From Methanogenium sp. (GTDB lineage: Archaea > Halobacteriota > Methanomicrobia > Methanomicrobiales > Methanomicrobiaceae): a stretch of 62,283 bases of DNA. The position numbers and the translations under genes are program-made. The stretch spans positions 1-62,283 of the forward strand of contig JAUVCV010000010.1 of assembly GCA_030595665.1 (NCBI GenBank), read 5' to 3'. Numbering within the stretch: position 1 is the first letter of the stretch; each line of letters begins with the position of its first letter. The notes under the pieces were generated by a model. That model saw nothing but the letters and a program-made list of their open reading frames with translations. It was not told where the DNA came from and ran no database searches. Shown here piece by piece: positions 1 to 8,166 of the stretch.

Positions 1-323
1 CAATTGCGCTGGAAAACCTGAATGTTACAGGGATGTTAAAGAATAGCAAACTGGCACGACACATATCCGATGTAGCGTGGAGTTCTTTTGTCACCAAATT
101 GGAATATAAAGCACGGTGGCAAGGCAAAACCATTATTCGTATTGGTCAGTTTGATCCATCTTCTAAGATATGCAGCAAATGTGGATACTACAAAAAGGAT
201 ATGACACTATCTGATAGAGACTGGGTCTGTCCTGATTGTGGGGCACATCATGACCGGGATGTCAATGCGGCTATCAACATCAGGAAATTCGCTCTTGATA
301 AACAAAACCTAATTGGAATATAA
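1..323 (+). CDS. tnpB: TnpB RNA-guided endonuclease / IS200-IS605 family protein, C-terminal part (cut by window edge)
   Basis: The reading frame is open from base 3, so the N-terminus lies outside the window. What remains is the C-terminal third of a TnpB/OrfB protein. It has the IALENL segment with the second RuvC acidic residue, then a four-cysteine zinc ribbon (CSKCG and CPDCG) and the final RuvC motif HDRDVNAAINI. TnpB proteins are RNA-guided DNA nucleases encoded in IS200/IS605 transposons. They act with an RNA transcribed from the transposon right end. The adjacent right end (324-428) is intact. No TnpA can be seen because the left part is missing. The visible portion has no frameshift or stop, so the protein may be functional. 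Confidence 0.93.
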   Translation, partial: IALENLNVTGMLKNSKLARHISDVAWSSFVTKLEYKARWQGKTIIRIGQFDPSSKICSKCGYYKKDMTLSDRDWVCPDCGAHHDRDVNAAINIRKFALDKQNLIGI

Positions 324-428
324 TATATTTGCACCCTCGGGACGAGGGGAAGGGCCTGTGGACTCGTGAACAATGGTTCGGGGCATGAAGCAGGAAGCCT
401 CTGGGTCTTTAGCCCAGAGGTAGTTCAC
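324..428 (+). ncRNA. IS200/IS605-type right end, predicted omega-RNA scaffold
   Basis: Two perfect hairpins follow the tnpB stop. The first has arms CCCTC (334-338) and GAGGG (344-348). The second has arms CCTCTGGG (398-405) and CCCAGAGG (413-420) around a 7-base loop. The block ends in GGTAGTTCAC (419-428), which resembles the right ends of archaeal IS605-group elements. In this family the scaffold RNA covers the end of tnpB and the right end, and the guide is read from flanking DNA. The guide would then start at 429 (GTCATACTGGAGATTTGCGG). The boundary at 428 is inferred from similarity to known ends, since the left end is not available. Confidence 0.65.
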
Positions 429-1041
429 GTCATACTGGAGATTTGCGGCACCGAATATTTTCCCTTCATCGTCATCATCCTTTCATTCTTCATTCCTGAC
501 CCGGAAAATGTGGAAGAATGTGAGGGTGAAGAGGCAGGCATGATGGCGTAGAAAAACAGATAAAATTCCGAAAAACAATTATTTTTTTCAAAACCTGCTA
601 TTTGGTTGGGAAATGCATAAATAACTCAGTATCGGATCATTTCATTCAAAAATGGCATCCGCACAGAAGCCCGGTGTGGGCCGTTCTCAACCGGAGACAT
701 CCAATACGTCCTCCCCAAAATACCTTTCAATATGGCCCCCTAAGTAGTTCGCAATATGTCCTGTTTTTTGCCAATAAACGGCATTATGGTGGTATTTTTC
801 AGGAAGTAAATGTGAGCTGAAAATACGGCCAATTTACCCTTTAATTACCTTCAAATCAGGTTAAGTGAGGGTGAAAAACAGGTCACAAATAGAACAATAG
901 ACAGGATCTTACATTTTCCCCATTCATCCAATCGGGTTGGACATGCACCCGCCCCCCTTTGCTCCAGATATTTCTGCAACCACCACAAAAATCACGTTTC
1001 AATGGATTGCCAGAATTAACGCCCTGGCTTATCCGAATATT
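429..1041. other. gene-poor stretch next to the transposon end
   Basis: About 600 bases hold only short frames with no recognisable domain. Local A+T is high around 560-620 and 830-900. A TATA-like run (GCATAAATAA, about 615-624) is present, but no convincing gene follows it. The left part may be remains of whatever the transposon landed in; no protein family is recognisable in any frame. Confidence 0.4.
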
Positions 1042-1137
1042 TTATCCCACTGAATTTTCCTGCAAAAACCGGTGGTACTGCACGCCCACCATAATGCCGA
1101 TGATAATTACCCCGAAGATTGTGATCGCAAGGATCAT
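1042..1137 (-). CDS. possible 31-residue single-span membrane peptide
   Basis: On the minus strand an AGGAG motif lies about 12 bases before an ATG that opens a 31-codon frame ending in TAA. The peptide starts MILAITIFGVIIIGIMVGV, an uninterrupted hydrophobic helix. A short polar tail follows (QYHRFLQENSVG). This is a typical layout for small membrane peptides, but I do not recognise a family. It sits between the gene-poor stretch and tRNA-Ala and reads the same way as the tRNA and TFB genes. The Shine-Dalgarno spacing is longer than usual, which lowers confidence. Chance occurrence cannot be excluded at this length. Confidence 0.35.
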   Translation of the reverse strand: MILAITIFGVIIIGIMVGVQYHRFLQENSVG

Positions 1138-1193
1138 GAAATGATGTTTCTCCTAAAAAAATATATCTGCTGCAAAGGCAGGAGAGAATACAA

Positions 1194-1265
1194 TGGACCT
1201 GGCGGGATTTGAACCCGCGGCCTCTACGTTGCGAACGTAGCGATCTACCCCTGATCTACAGGCCC
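1194..1265 (-). tRNA. tRNA-Ala (anticodon CGC)
   Basis: The reverse complement folds as a 72-nt tRNA. The acceptor stem GGGCCTG pairs with CAGGTCC. The anticodon arm is CTACG-TTCGCAA-CGTAG, and the T arm is GCGGG-TTCAAAT-CCCGC. The anticodon CGC reads GCG. The acceptor stem carries a G3:U70 wobble pair, the identity element for alanyl-tRNA synthetase, which confirms Ala. The discriminator base is A and CCA is not encoded. Confidence 0.97.
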
Positions 1266-1313
1266 ATCCGGAATTACTCCAAATAATATTGGTGGGGGTG
1301 ATTATCTATGTTT

Positions 1314-2321
1314 TTAAAGGATAATCTCGATGTCGAGCTTTTCTGCAAGTTCCTTGTAGCGGTTCCGGATGGTCACCTCAGTGACTCCGGCGACCTCTGC
1401 CACTTCACGCTGGGTCCGGCGTTCGCCGCCCAGAATGGAGGAAATGTAGATAGCTGCTGCGGCGACACCGGTGGGGCCCCGTCCGCTCGTCAGTTCACGT
1501 TCGCCTGCCTGACGGAGAATTTCAACCGCACGTGACTGGACTTCTCCCTTCAGGTTCAGCCCGGAGCAGAACCGTGGGACATAGTCAATCGGTGAGGTGG
1601 GGAGCAGCTTTAATCCGAGTTCACGTGAGATGAACCGGTAGGTCCTGCCGATCTCCTTACGGGAGACACGGGACACTTCTGCAATCTCATCAAGGGTACG
1701 TGGGACATTACACTGACGGCATGCTGCATAGAGAGCAGCTGCGGCGACTCCTTCAATGGACCTGCCACGGATAAGGTTCTTATCGACTGCGTCACGGTAG
1801 ACAACTGCTGCTGTCTCACGGACATTACGTGGCAGACCAAGAGCGGATGCCATCCGGTCAAGTTCAGAGAGTGCAAACGCAAGATTTCTTTCGGTTGCGT
1901 TTGAGACACGGATACGCCGCTGCCATTTTCGCAGCCGGTAGAGCTGGGCACGGTTCTTTGATGAAATCGCACGGCCGTATGAGTCACGGTTCCGCCAGTC
2001 AATCATCGTGGAGAGACCTTTGTCGTGAATGGTAAAGGTCATCGGTGCACCGACACGTGACCGCTTCATCCGCTGGTCATGGTCGAACGCACGCCATTCG
2101 GGGCCGCGGTCAATGACTTCATCATCGAGGACAAGTCCACAGTTCTGACATACCAGTTCTGCACGCTCGTTGTCCTGCACAAGCTGGCGGCTGCCACACT
2201 CCGGACAGACGGTCTTTGTCATCTCTTCTGTCCGTGATTTCAGACCCTCCCCTTCTACGGTTCTTTTCCTGAGTGTTTCCCGCTGGGACTGGAGTTGTTT
2301 TAGTTTTTCAATTTCCTGCAT
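1314..2321 (-). CDS. tfb: Transcription initiation factor TFB (TFIIB homologue)
   Basis: TFB bridges TBP on the TATA box and RNA polymerase and fixes the transcription start site. The 335-residue protein has the full family layout. A zinc ribbon (CPECG near residue 38 and CQNCG near residue 58) is followed by the B-finger/linker containing RGPEWRAFD and RSRVGAP. Two cyclin-like repeats follow, with a HTH in the second ([19 protein letters not shown]). The start is ATG at 2321. Length is normal for a euryarchaeal TFB, and no other tfb copy is visible in the window. It lies 12 bases downstream of gar1 and is probably co-transcribed with it, as in many euryarchaea. Confidence 0.97.
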   Translation of the reverse strand: MQEIEKLKQLQSQRETLRKRTVEGEGLKSRTEEMTKTVCPECGSRQLVQDNERAELVCQNCGLVLDDEVIDRGPEWRAFDHDQRMKRSRVGAPMTFTIHDKGLSTMIDWRNRDSYGRAISSKNRAQLYRLRKWQRRIRVSNATERNLAFALSELDRMASALGLPRNVRETAAVVYRDAVDKNLIRGRSIEGVAAAALYAACRQCNVPRTLDEIAEVSRVSRKEIGRTYRFISRELGLKLLPTSPIDYVPRFCSGLNLKGEVQSRAVEILRQAGERELTSGRGPTGVAAAAIYISSILGGERRTQREVAEVAGVTEVTIRNRYKELAEKLDIEIIL

Positions 2322-2333
2322 AATTCTTCATCC

Positions 2334-2558
2334 TTATTCTGTATACAGTGTTTCACCCACGCTGCATTCCCACTGACCTTTGCAGACAACAAGGGCATAT
2401 GGTGTTCTGATATTGCCGAACACTTCTACCAATTTTCCGACAGGTTTCTTTCGCAGGTCAACAACCTCACTGTGGAGGCGAGGCAATTGCCCTCCGTCAA
2501 TGGCGATGACGGCAGTGTTTTTGCCACAAATATTTCGTACTTGACCAACGATCTTCAC
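2334..2558 (-). CDS. gar1: H/ACA RNP component Gar1-like RNA-binding protein
   Basis: This 74-residue protein has the archaeal Gar1 pattern: a small beta-barrel with GQVRNICGKN near the N-terminus and VGKLVEVFGNIRTPYALV in the core. Gar1 binds Cbf5 in H/ACA ribonucleoproteins, which make pseudouridines in rRNA. The start codon is GTG at 2558. The gene lies 12 bases before tfb on the same strand, and gar1-tfb adjacency is common in euryarchaea. The C-terminus lacks the Gly/Arg-rich tails of eukaryotic Gar1, as expected for archaea. Confidence 0.87.
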   Translation of the reverse strand: MKIVGQVRNICGKNTAVIAIDGGQLPRLHSEVVDLRKKPVGKLVEVFGNIRTPYALVVCKGQWECSVGETLYTE

Positions 2559-2645
2559 GATATAAAACCTTCCAAAAATCTGGCACCCTAGAGGTTCGTA
2601 ACTGTTATAAATTGAATCCTATGGTATTTAATGCTTGACATAATT

Positions 2646-2775
2646 TTTATATATTGTATGATGAAACGTGAGGGCAATGCATGCTCTTTCGCATGCAAAT
2701 ATCGGGTATATGGCTCTTGTGTTTCATTCGGATGCACACCCCTCGGGCGGCAATTATTCTATGCGCGCTTTTTTT
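2646..2775 (+). ncRNA. candidate small RNA between gar1 and a PHP gene
   Basis: A strong TATA-like element (TTTATATATT, 2646-2655) is followed about 25 bases later by a perfect hairpin. Its arms are TGCATGC (2678-2684) and GCATGCA (2691-2697). No coding frame is evident in the next 70 bases, and a run of seven T closes the unit at 2769-2775. Gar1 is divergent and the PHP gene is convergent, so this signal points to a separate transcript of roughly 90-100 nt. I could not assign it to the C/D, H/ACA or SRP classes. The T-run may simply be the shared end of the region. Confidence 0.35.
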
Positions 2776-3412
2776 AGAGGAATGGCAGGTTCTTCCCTGA
2801 GAGAATTGAGACACTCTCTACTTCAGTGAGGCCCGCGCCGCGTGCAACCTGCATCCGTTCGGCCATTCCCATCAGGTCAGACGGTGCATGGGTGTCCGAA
2901 TTGACTGCAAGCAGACATTCCTCTGCCCTCGCCACACAGACAACATGGCCGTTGGTCCGGTTATGCCCACCTCTTGAAGTGATCTCAAGTGCCACCCGGT
3001 TTTCACGGGCTAATCGTGCATCAGCTATTGATATGAGGCCGGGATGGGCCAGTACATCGACATCCGTGCAGGCACAGGCTGCAGCATTAGTCCCCGGTGC
3101 CACAGGTTCAGTTATTGTCTCACCATGCACGATGATGATGTCTGCCCCGGCATCCCGTGCCTCATGGGCAAGGATGGGGATTTCCACTGGTGGCACATGG
3201 GTTATTTCAACGCCGACAAGAAGGCGTATCCCATATGCCCGGGCTGTATCGCGCATCGGGTCAAGAGTGTGGACAAGCGAAGTGATGTTCGAACGGTCAG
3301 CGTGATCTGTGATGCCAATCGTCTGGTATCCCAGCACTGCTGCCCGGCGAATAAGTTCAGCCGGGAGCAGTTCGCCGTCAGAGTAGATGGTGTGGGTGTG
3401 GAGATCATACAT
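2774..3412 (-). CDS. PHP-domain metal-dependent hydrolase
   Basis: The 212-residue protein opens with the PHP signature: YDLHTHTIYSDGELLP (motif 1) and GITDHAD (motif 2). IIVHGET, LAHPGL and NSDTHAP supply further metal-binding His and Asp residues, as in histidinol-phosphatase and polymerase-associated PHP folds. It is therefore predicted to be a cytoplasmic metal-dependent phosphoesterase. Archaeal single-domain PHP proteins of this size form a conserved group whose substrate is not established. The ATG at 3412 lies 15 bases after the srp19 stop, so the two probably form one transcript. Confidence 0.88.
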   Translation of the reverse strand: MYDLHTHTIYSDGELLPAELIRRAAVLGYQTIGITDHADRSNITSLVHTLDPMRDTARAYGIRLLVGVEITHVPPVEIPILAHEARDAGADIIIVHGETITEPVAPGTNAAACACTDVDVLAHPGLISIADARLARENRVALEITSRGGHNRTNGHVVCVARAEECLLAVNSDTHAPSDLMGMAERMQVARGAGLTEVESVSILSGKNLPFL

Positions 3413-3427
3413 GGCAGTTCTTCCCTC

Positions 3428-3691
3428 TCATATTTTCTGTGCGATTTTTTTCATCAGTTCTTCTTTTGTTCCCTTCCATTCGACAATGACTCTGCCTTCC
3501 TGTTTTCCCCAGTATGCAGGATGGTGGGCTCCCTCTTCAATCCGTGCAGAGAGGCCTGACTTCTTTGCGGCCTTGTGGATTGCCCTGGTATGGGGGGTCT
3601 CCCGTGCCATTTCCTTGGGTACCCGGCGGCCCTGACCGCGGGTGAGAGCACGGTCAAAGTAACATGGGTAGAGTGTCCGCTCAGGATTCAT
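3428..3691 (-). CDS. srp19: Signal recognition particle 19 kDa protein
   Basis: SRP19 binds helices 6 and 8 of 7S RNA and prepares it for SRP54. The 87-residue protein matches the family from end to end. LYPCYFD opens it, followed by the basic stretch RGQGRRVPKEMA, then ARIEEGAHHPAYWGKQEGRVIVEW. The start is ATG at 3691. It precedes the PHP gene in the same direction. No 7S RNA gene was recognised in this window. Confidence 0.95.
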   Translation of the reverse strand: MNPERTLYPCYFDRALTRGQGRRVPKEMARETPHTRAIHKAAKKSGLSARIEEGAHHPAYWGKQEGRVIVEWKGTKEELMKKIAQKI

Positions 3692-3744
3692 ACAGTATAT
3701 AGACTTTGTGAAGGTATAAACGATACTTTGTCATACCTATTACC

Positions 3745-4392
3745 ATGCACCACATTGACGTCAGTATTGAAAAGGACATCTTTGAAGCAAATAATCGTCT
3801 TGCTGCGAAAAACCACGCCACGCTTGCCGCAGCAGGCATTCGTGCCTTTGACCTTCTCGGTGCCATTGGGTCTGGCAAGACCTCACTTGTGGAACAACTG
3901 GTACCTATGCTGAAGGAACGCGGACTGAATGCAGGGGCTATCGCAGGTGATGTCTATGGGGATGATGATTTCCAGCGGATTGTTGCGACCGGTGCCCCTG
4001 CGGTGAACGCAAATACCGGTAAGGAGTGCCACCTGGATGCCCACCTCGTGGAGCATGCCATTGGTCATCTCCCCCTGGACGAGATTGATATTCTCTTCAT
4101 AGAGAACGTCGGGAACATGGTCTGCCCGACTGACTTTATCCTCGGCGCGGAGAAGCGTATTGTGGTGGTCTCCACCACTGAGGGTGATGATGTCGCAAAC
4201 AAGCATCCGATGATGTTCCGTCAGAGTTCCTTGGCTGTCATCAACAAGGTGGATCTGGCAGGATATGTTGGCTGTGACGTGGAGCGGCTGGAGTCTGATA
4301 TTCACCGGTATAATCCGGAGATGCCCGTATTCCGAACCAATATGAAGACTGGTGACGGGATGGAAGCCCTTCTTGATGAGATTCTTCGGTGA
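3745..4392 (+). CDS. hypB: Hydrogenase/urease nickel incorporation GTPase HypB
   Basis: HypB is a SIMIBI-class GTPase that delivers Ni to [NiFe] hydrogenase precursors together with HypA. The protein (215 residues) has the P-loop GAIGSGKT near residue 40, the switch segment AGDVYGDDD, and the conserved metal site ECHLDAHLV. It also has ENVGNMVCP and the NKVDL guanine-specificity motif. There is no N-terminal His-rich nickel-storage region, which is usual for archaeal HypB. The gene stands alone on the plus strand, divergent from srp19. HypF is elsewhere in the window (41570-43786), so the hyp genes are dispersed. Confidence 0.96.
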   Translation: MHHIDVSIEKDIFEANNRLAAKNHATLAAAGIRAFDLLGAIGSGKTSLVEQLVPMLKERGLNAGAIAGDVYGDDDFQRIVATGAPAVNANTGKECHLDAHLVEHAIGHLPLDEIDILFIENVGNMVCPTDFILGAEKRIVVVSTTEGDDVANKHPMMFRQSSLAVINKVDLAGYVGCDVERLESDIHRYNPEMPVFRTNMKTGDGMEALLDEILR

Positions 4393-4431
4393 TCAGTGGG
4401 ATTAAATAGATATGGGGGCAATATTTATAGA

Positions 4432-4439
4432 CTTCAGCG
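4432..4439 (+). promoter_or_regulatory. TATA box of the S8e gene
   Basis: TATTTATA lies about 50 bases before the S8e ATG, in the 95-base gap after hypB. This predicts initiation near 4460-4465 and a leader of about 25 bases. The assignment rests on position and match to the archaeal TATA consensus. Confidence 0.55.
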
Positions 4440-4487
4440 AAGGGCTTACCCCCTTCTGAATACGTTTCATATAATTCAGGTGTTTAA

Positions 4488-4862
4488 ATGCAGTGGCATG
4501 GCAGATCAGTTCGGAAAGAAACCGGTGGCAGAATCCGGTTTGCACGTGGTAAGAGAAGCAGCGAGATTGGCAGTTCACCTGCTGACTCGCATATTGGTGA
4601 GGACCGCACAAAAATTATCCGCACAATGGGGGCAAACCAGAAGGTTCGGGTAATGCGTGCACAGTACGCAAATGTGGCAAACCAAAAGAGCGGTGAAACA
4701 CGTCGGGTGACAATTGAAACCGTTGACAAGAATACTGCAAATCCAAACTTTGTGCGGCGGAACCTTCTCACGAAGGGCGCCATCATCAAAACTGAGATTG
4801 GCGAAGCACGTATCGTAAGCAGGCCTGGTCAGGACGGCGTTATCAACGCTATCCTCATCTAA
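4488..4862 (+). CDS. rps8e: 30S ribosomal protein S8e
   Basis: This small-subunit protein of 124 residues is shared by archaea and eukaryotes. It starts MQWHGRSVRKETGGR and has the basic KRSSEIGSSPADSHIGEDR segment. It ends in the conserved GAIIKTEIGEARIVSRPGQDG region. The length is normal for archaeal S8e. The ATG at 4488 is preceded by a clear TATA box. A poly-T run right after the stop (4864-4873) is a plausible terminator. Confidence 0.97.
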   Translation: MQWHGRSVRKETGGRIRFARGKRSSEIGSSPADSHIGEDRTKIIRTMGANQKVRVMRAQYANVANQKSGETRRVTIETVDKNTANPNFVRRNLLTKGAIIKTEIGEARIVSRPGQDGVINAILI

Positions 4863-4937
4863 TAGTTTTTTTTTATTATCGTTCTTCTGAAGGGGAGCGT
4901 ATGCTTTTATTATGCATATAATCCAAAGATTGGTGTA

Positions 4938-5360
4938 ATGCGCAGAATATACCATCGTTTCCCAATGAGAAACGACTTGGTTTTTACAATACAGCGACCG
5001 TTCATTGACGTGGTGTCCGCAATATGTGCTCTGCATGGTACACATGATGTTGGTCGGACGTCCGGGGGGGAGATGGTGCGGATTGATTTCAGTGGAGCAG
5101 TGGCAGAGAAGAAGATCACCTTTGTAGCAGCAGACCGCATTCCCGACCTGCTCTCTACAATTACGGAGGCGGTTGATTTCCAGATTGAACTCAAGGAAAC
5201 AACGCTCATGTCAGATCGTCGGATTCCCCGTTCAAAGAATGTCTTCCTTCTTCGTATCACAGAGACAGGGATGGCCTGTGAGTGTACTGTGGTGAAGACC
5301 AGTACCATGACCGGTCAGGATGCGATGGACCTGAAAACTCTGCTTGAAGGTGTGGTATAG
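4938..5360 (+). CDS. conserved hypothetical protein
   Basis: A 140-residue protein with no domain I can name. It alternates hydrophobic and charged stretches, has no signal peptide or membrane span, and carries only two cysteines away from any motif. Predicted secondary structure looks alpha/beta. A TATA-like element (CATATAATC, about 4914-4922) lies about 20 bases before the first ATG, so translation may be leaderless from 4938; a second in-frame ATG at 4965 is also possible. The next gene (DUF2240) begins immediately after its stop codon, so the two are almost certainly co-translated and may work together. No function is assigned. Confidence 0.75.
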   Translation: MRRIYHRFPMRNDLVFTIQRPFIDVVSAICALHGTHDVGRTSGGEMVRIDFSGAVAEKKITFVAADRIPDLLSTITEAVDFQIELKETTLMSDRRIPRSKNVFLLRITETGMACECTVVKTSTMTGQDAMDLKTLLEGVV

Positions 5361-5831
5361 GTGGCTCTGCGAACTGCTGTGGCGGCGCCTTTTCGGCATA
5401 TGCACCGGGATCGGTTGCGCCGCCCTGAATTCGTTTATTTTCTTGCAATCGACCGGCGCTGGATGAGTCGTGACCAGGCAGGATCTCTCATCACGATTGC
5501 CCTCCGTGAAGGTCTTCTGCGAGAGGAGGGGGGAGTACTGGTGCCTTCCTTTAACCCGTCAGAGGTGGAAATCCCACTGGGGTTCCGTCCTTCAGAGGAT
5601 ATCTTCCTTCAGGGGGAGAATTATTGTGAAACCCTGATGGTCCGCATCGCTGAGGCGCGGGGTGTGTCGCAACAGGAAGTGGCTGCGGAGATCCATCATC
5701 TCATCAATGAGCGGTTTGACGGCCGCCTTCTCCCTGAGGCTGGTGCGGTTATCCTTGCCCGTAAGTATGCGGTGCCGTTTGAGGATCTCATTGAAAAACT
5801 GCGTGAATCACTCAGCGGTCCTGGTTGCTGA
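5361..5831 (+). CDS. DUF2240 family protein
   Basis: The 156-residue protein begins at a GTG directly after the previous stop. The N-terminal half is predicted to be a winged helix (residues about 15-60, RRPEFVYFLAIDRRWMSRDQ). The C-terminal half has a helical region with AEARGVSQQEVAAEIHHL. This matches DUF2240, a family known from methanogens and haloarchaea with no established role. It pairs with the upstream hypothetical gene. Both sit between ribosomal protein genes, which hints at a housekeeping role in information processing, but that is inference from context only. Confidence 0.78.
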   Translation: MALRTAVAAPFRHMHRDRLRRPEFVYFLAIDRRWMSRDQAGSLITIALREGLLREEGGVLVPSFNPSEVEIPLGFRPSEDIFLQGENYCETLMVRIAEARGVSQQEVAAEIHHLINERFDGRLLPEAGAVILARKYAVPFEDLIEKLRESLSGPGC

Positions 5832-5871
5832 GTGAAAAATCAGAAAAAAAAATATTAGAAATTTTTCAGGG

Positions 5872-6270
5872 TTACTTTGCTGCTTCTTCTGCAGGTGCAA
5901 AGTAGTCCTTCAGGCTCTTTTCGCCATATCCAACAACTTTTGCATTGATCTGAACAAAGTCCTCGTTGATCTCTGCGCCACGGATGGTCATTCTTCTGCG
6001 CTGACCGTCGTAGGTAGGGCGGAAGCCAGTACCATTTGCGAGGAGAAGTTTCCTTCGGGTGAGTCCCGGGAGATCACGACGTGCGGGAATTCCTGTCTTG
6101 TCGGTTGCTCCGGTGATTGCGATCTGATACCCTGCGAATCCGAGTGCGTCGCCTGCAATGATGTCGCCTACGCTTTTACCGATGAGTGCTCCTGCCATGC
6201 CGCCGGTCGCCTCAACCTTGTATGATATGCCCTCCTTTGGGTCAGAGAGAACTACTTTGAAGTCTGTCAT
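5872..6270 (-). CDS. rps6e: 30S ribosomal protein S6e
   Basis: The 132-residue protein matches archaeal S6e. It has FKVVLSDPKEGISYKVE at the start, GKSVGDIIAGDALGFAGYQIAITGATDKTGIP in the core and RRRMTIRGAEI near the end. The eukaryotic C-terminal phosphorylated tail is absent, as usual in archaea. It lies 90 bases downstream of infB on the same strand. The order infB-rps6e or rps6e near initiation-factor genes is common in euryarchaea. Confidence 0.97.
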   Translation of the reverse strand: MTDFKVVLSDPKEGISYKVEATGGMAGALIGKSVGDIIAGDALGFAGYQIAITGATDKTGIPARRDLPGLTRRKLLLANGTGFRPTYDGQRRRMTIRGAEINEDFVQINAKVVGYGEKSLKDYFAPAEEAAK

Positions 6271-6360
6271 ATTGTTATGCTCCTTTCTGAAAGTGTCTAC
6301 TATGTTCGTTTGAATGATATTAAAAATTGTGGGGTGTGGATGTTTGCCTCTTTGAACACG

Positions 6361-8166
6361 TTACTTGCCCCAAAATGGCCGCTCTTTCCGTTTAATGCGT
6401 GTATACTCCTCTAAAACATCGATCATCCCGCCAGTGAGGTGAGTGGTCATCTCCCCTTCGAGCACCTTGACGTGGTGTTCGGGGATTTCGACATAGAGGT
6501 CATCCCCCACATTTATCTGGCGACCTATCGTTGGTCCTTCAATGGAGATTGCAACCTCAGCACCCTGGTTCGCCTCGTTGATATTCTCCTGCCCCATCTT
6601 CATCTGTTTAATCCGACCGATCCTCTTTCCTGACGGGAGGACGAGGTTGACACCTGACTGCAGTTTTCCGGACAGTACGCGGACACCGACTACTGCCGGG
6701 TTGGACTGCCGGAAGACACAGTCCGGGAGGAGGGAAATCTTTGCAGGGAGGATGAGTTTCTCAAAACTCTCCTTGTGCATGAGGCGGCGTGTCTCCTTTT
6801 CCCAATCGATGTAGTCGTCGATGAGATGATAAATAACATCTGACTCAAAGAGGCGTACATGATCCATCGTAGGTTCGGCAAGGATGTCGATGGCATCCGG
6901 GAGGATGGGAGTGTTGAAGGCAAGAATGATGGAGTAGAGAGGGTCTTTGATGGTGGAGACCTCCACAATGTCATGCCGGGACACCGGGCCAACCTCTGCC
7001 TGCATGATGGGAATCTTGTTCTCCTCCAGTTCCTTGGAGAGCGCTTCCAGAGCACCGATGGTGTCTGCCTTGATGAAGACTCCTTCCTCAGAGAGGTTCA
7101 CCTGTATGTCCTGTATCTCGTGGAGGACGGAATCAATAATCTCTTCTCGGTCGCCTCGTACCACACGAATGGGCGAACCGGCGATGGCTCCCTCCAGTTT
7201 CGGGGCGGAGACCTTGATACCGGCTGCCGCGGTCACCCTTTTTACCCGTTCAAACCGATCTTCTGTGAGGATCTCCTGCATGGGGCGGGGTTGTAACAGG
7301 GAACGGACCTTTGTCTCGATAACACCGTGTTCTCCTCCGACCACAATCTCGTCCCCTACATTTAGCTGTCCGTCAATAAGGATGACATCAAGGGTGGTTC
7401 CGAGGCCCCGTTCCTCTTTCACCTCCAGGACAGTGCCGTATCCTGGCTTGGTGGTGGAGAGGGTGAGGTTTTCTGTCAGATACCGCTGTGCAAGGCCTAT
7501 CATTATCATCAGGAGGTCAGGGAGACCTTCTCCGGTGATGCCTGAGACCGGGACTATTGCGATATTCTGGGCGAAGTCCCGGATCCGATCAAAGCGGTCG
7601 CAGTTGAAACCCATCTCTGAGAGCTCGCCGACCAGTTCATAGGTCTTTGTCTCAATCATCCCCTGGACCCGTTCGTTCTGGGCCGCATAGGTCTTCATGA
7701 ATGGTGCATTCTCCTGCACCCGCCAGCCGTGAATCCGGTCTATCTTTGTGGCAGCGATGACAAAGGGTGTTTTGAAATTTCTGAGGATCTGGAGCGCCTC
7801 TTTTGTCTGCGGCTGGAACCCGTCGTTGATGTCTACTACAAGGATGGCCATGTCGGCAAGTGCCCCGCCACGGGAGCGCAGTGTAGTGAATGCATGGTGA
7901 CCGGGTGTGTCAATAAACAGTAGTCCGGGGACGTCAAACTCCGCCGCATCACTGGTGCCGCTCATCTTCCGGATTGCGTCCAGGGGTACGATGGTTGCCC
8001 CGATATGCTGGGTGATGGCGCCTGCCTCGCGGTCCACCACTGATGAACCGCGGATCCGGTCGAGGAGTGATGTCTTTCCATGGTCTACATGTCCCAGTAC
8101 GCAGACCACGGGTGTACGAATGGATGATGTAGCTTCTGATGCGTTTTTCTTCTTCTTTTTTGCCAT
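6361..8166 (-). CDS. infB: Translation initiation factor aIF5B (IF-2 homologue)
   Basis: aIF5B is the GTPase that promotes ribosomal subunit joining and initiator-tRNA positioning. The protein has 601 residues. A short basic N-terminus (MAKKKKKN) is followed by GHVDHGKTSLLDRIR (G1), the switch region with AGAITQHIGAT, DTPGHHAF (G3) and ATKID (G4). Domain II, the thioredoxin-like domain III and the C-terminal domain IV follow. Length is normal and no intein is present. The ATG at 8166 is followed on the minus strand by rps6e. A TATA-like element for it lies near 8258-8270. Confidence 0.97.
   Translation of the reverse strand: MAKKKKKNASEATSSIRTPVVCVLGHVDHGKTSLLDRIRGSSVVDREAGAITQHIGATIVPLDAIRKMSGTSDAAEFDVPGLLFIDTPGHHAFTTLRSRGGALADMAILVVDINDGFQPQTKEALQILRNFKTPFVIAATKIDRIHGWRVQENAPFMKTYAAQNERVQGMIETKTYELVGELSEMGFNCDRFDRIRDFAQNIAIVPVSGITGEGLPDLLMIMIGLAQRYLTENLTLSTTKPGYGTVLEVKEERGLGTTLDVILIDGQLNVGDEIVVGGEHGVIETKVRSLLQPRPMQEILTEDRFERVKRVTAAAGIKVSAPKLEGAIAGSPIRVVRGDREEIIDSVLHEIQDIQVNLSEEGVFIKADTIGALEALSKELEENKIPIMQAEVGPVSRHDIVEVSTIKDPLYSIILAFNTPILPDAIDILAEPTMDHVRLFESDVIYHLIDDYIDWEKETRRLMHKESFEKLILPAKISLLPDCVFRQSNPAVVGVRVLSGKLQSGVNLVLPSGKRIGRIKQMKMGQENINEANQGAEVAISIEGPTIGRQINVGDDLYVEIPEHHVKVLEGEMTTHLTGGMIDVLEEYTRIKRKERPFWGK

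Noticed and set aside
366-551. 61-codon frame after tnpB
   Set aside because: It begins inside the transposon end and crosses its boundary. No domain is seen, and the frame is likely chance.
2646-2775. SRP 7S RNA gene near srp19
   Set aside because: The candidate transcript is only about 100 nt and lacks the expected domain; archaeal 7S RNA is about 300 nt.
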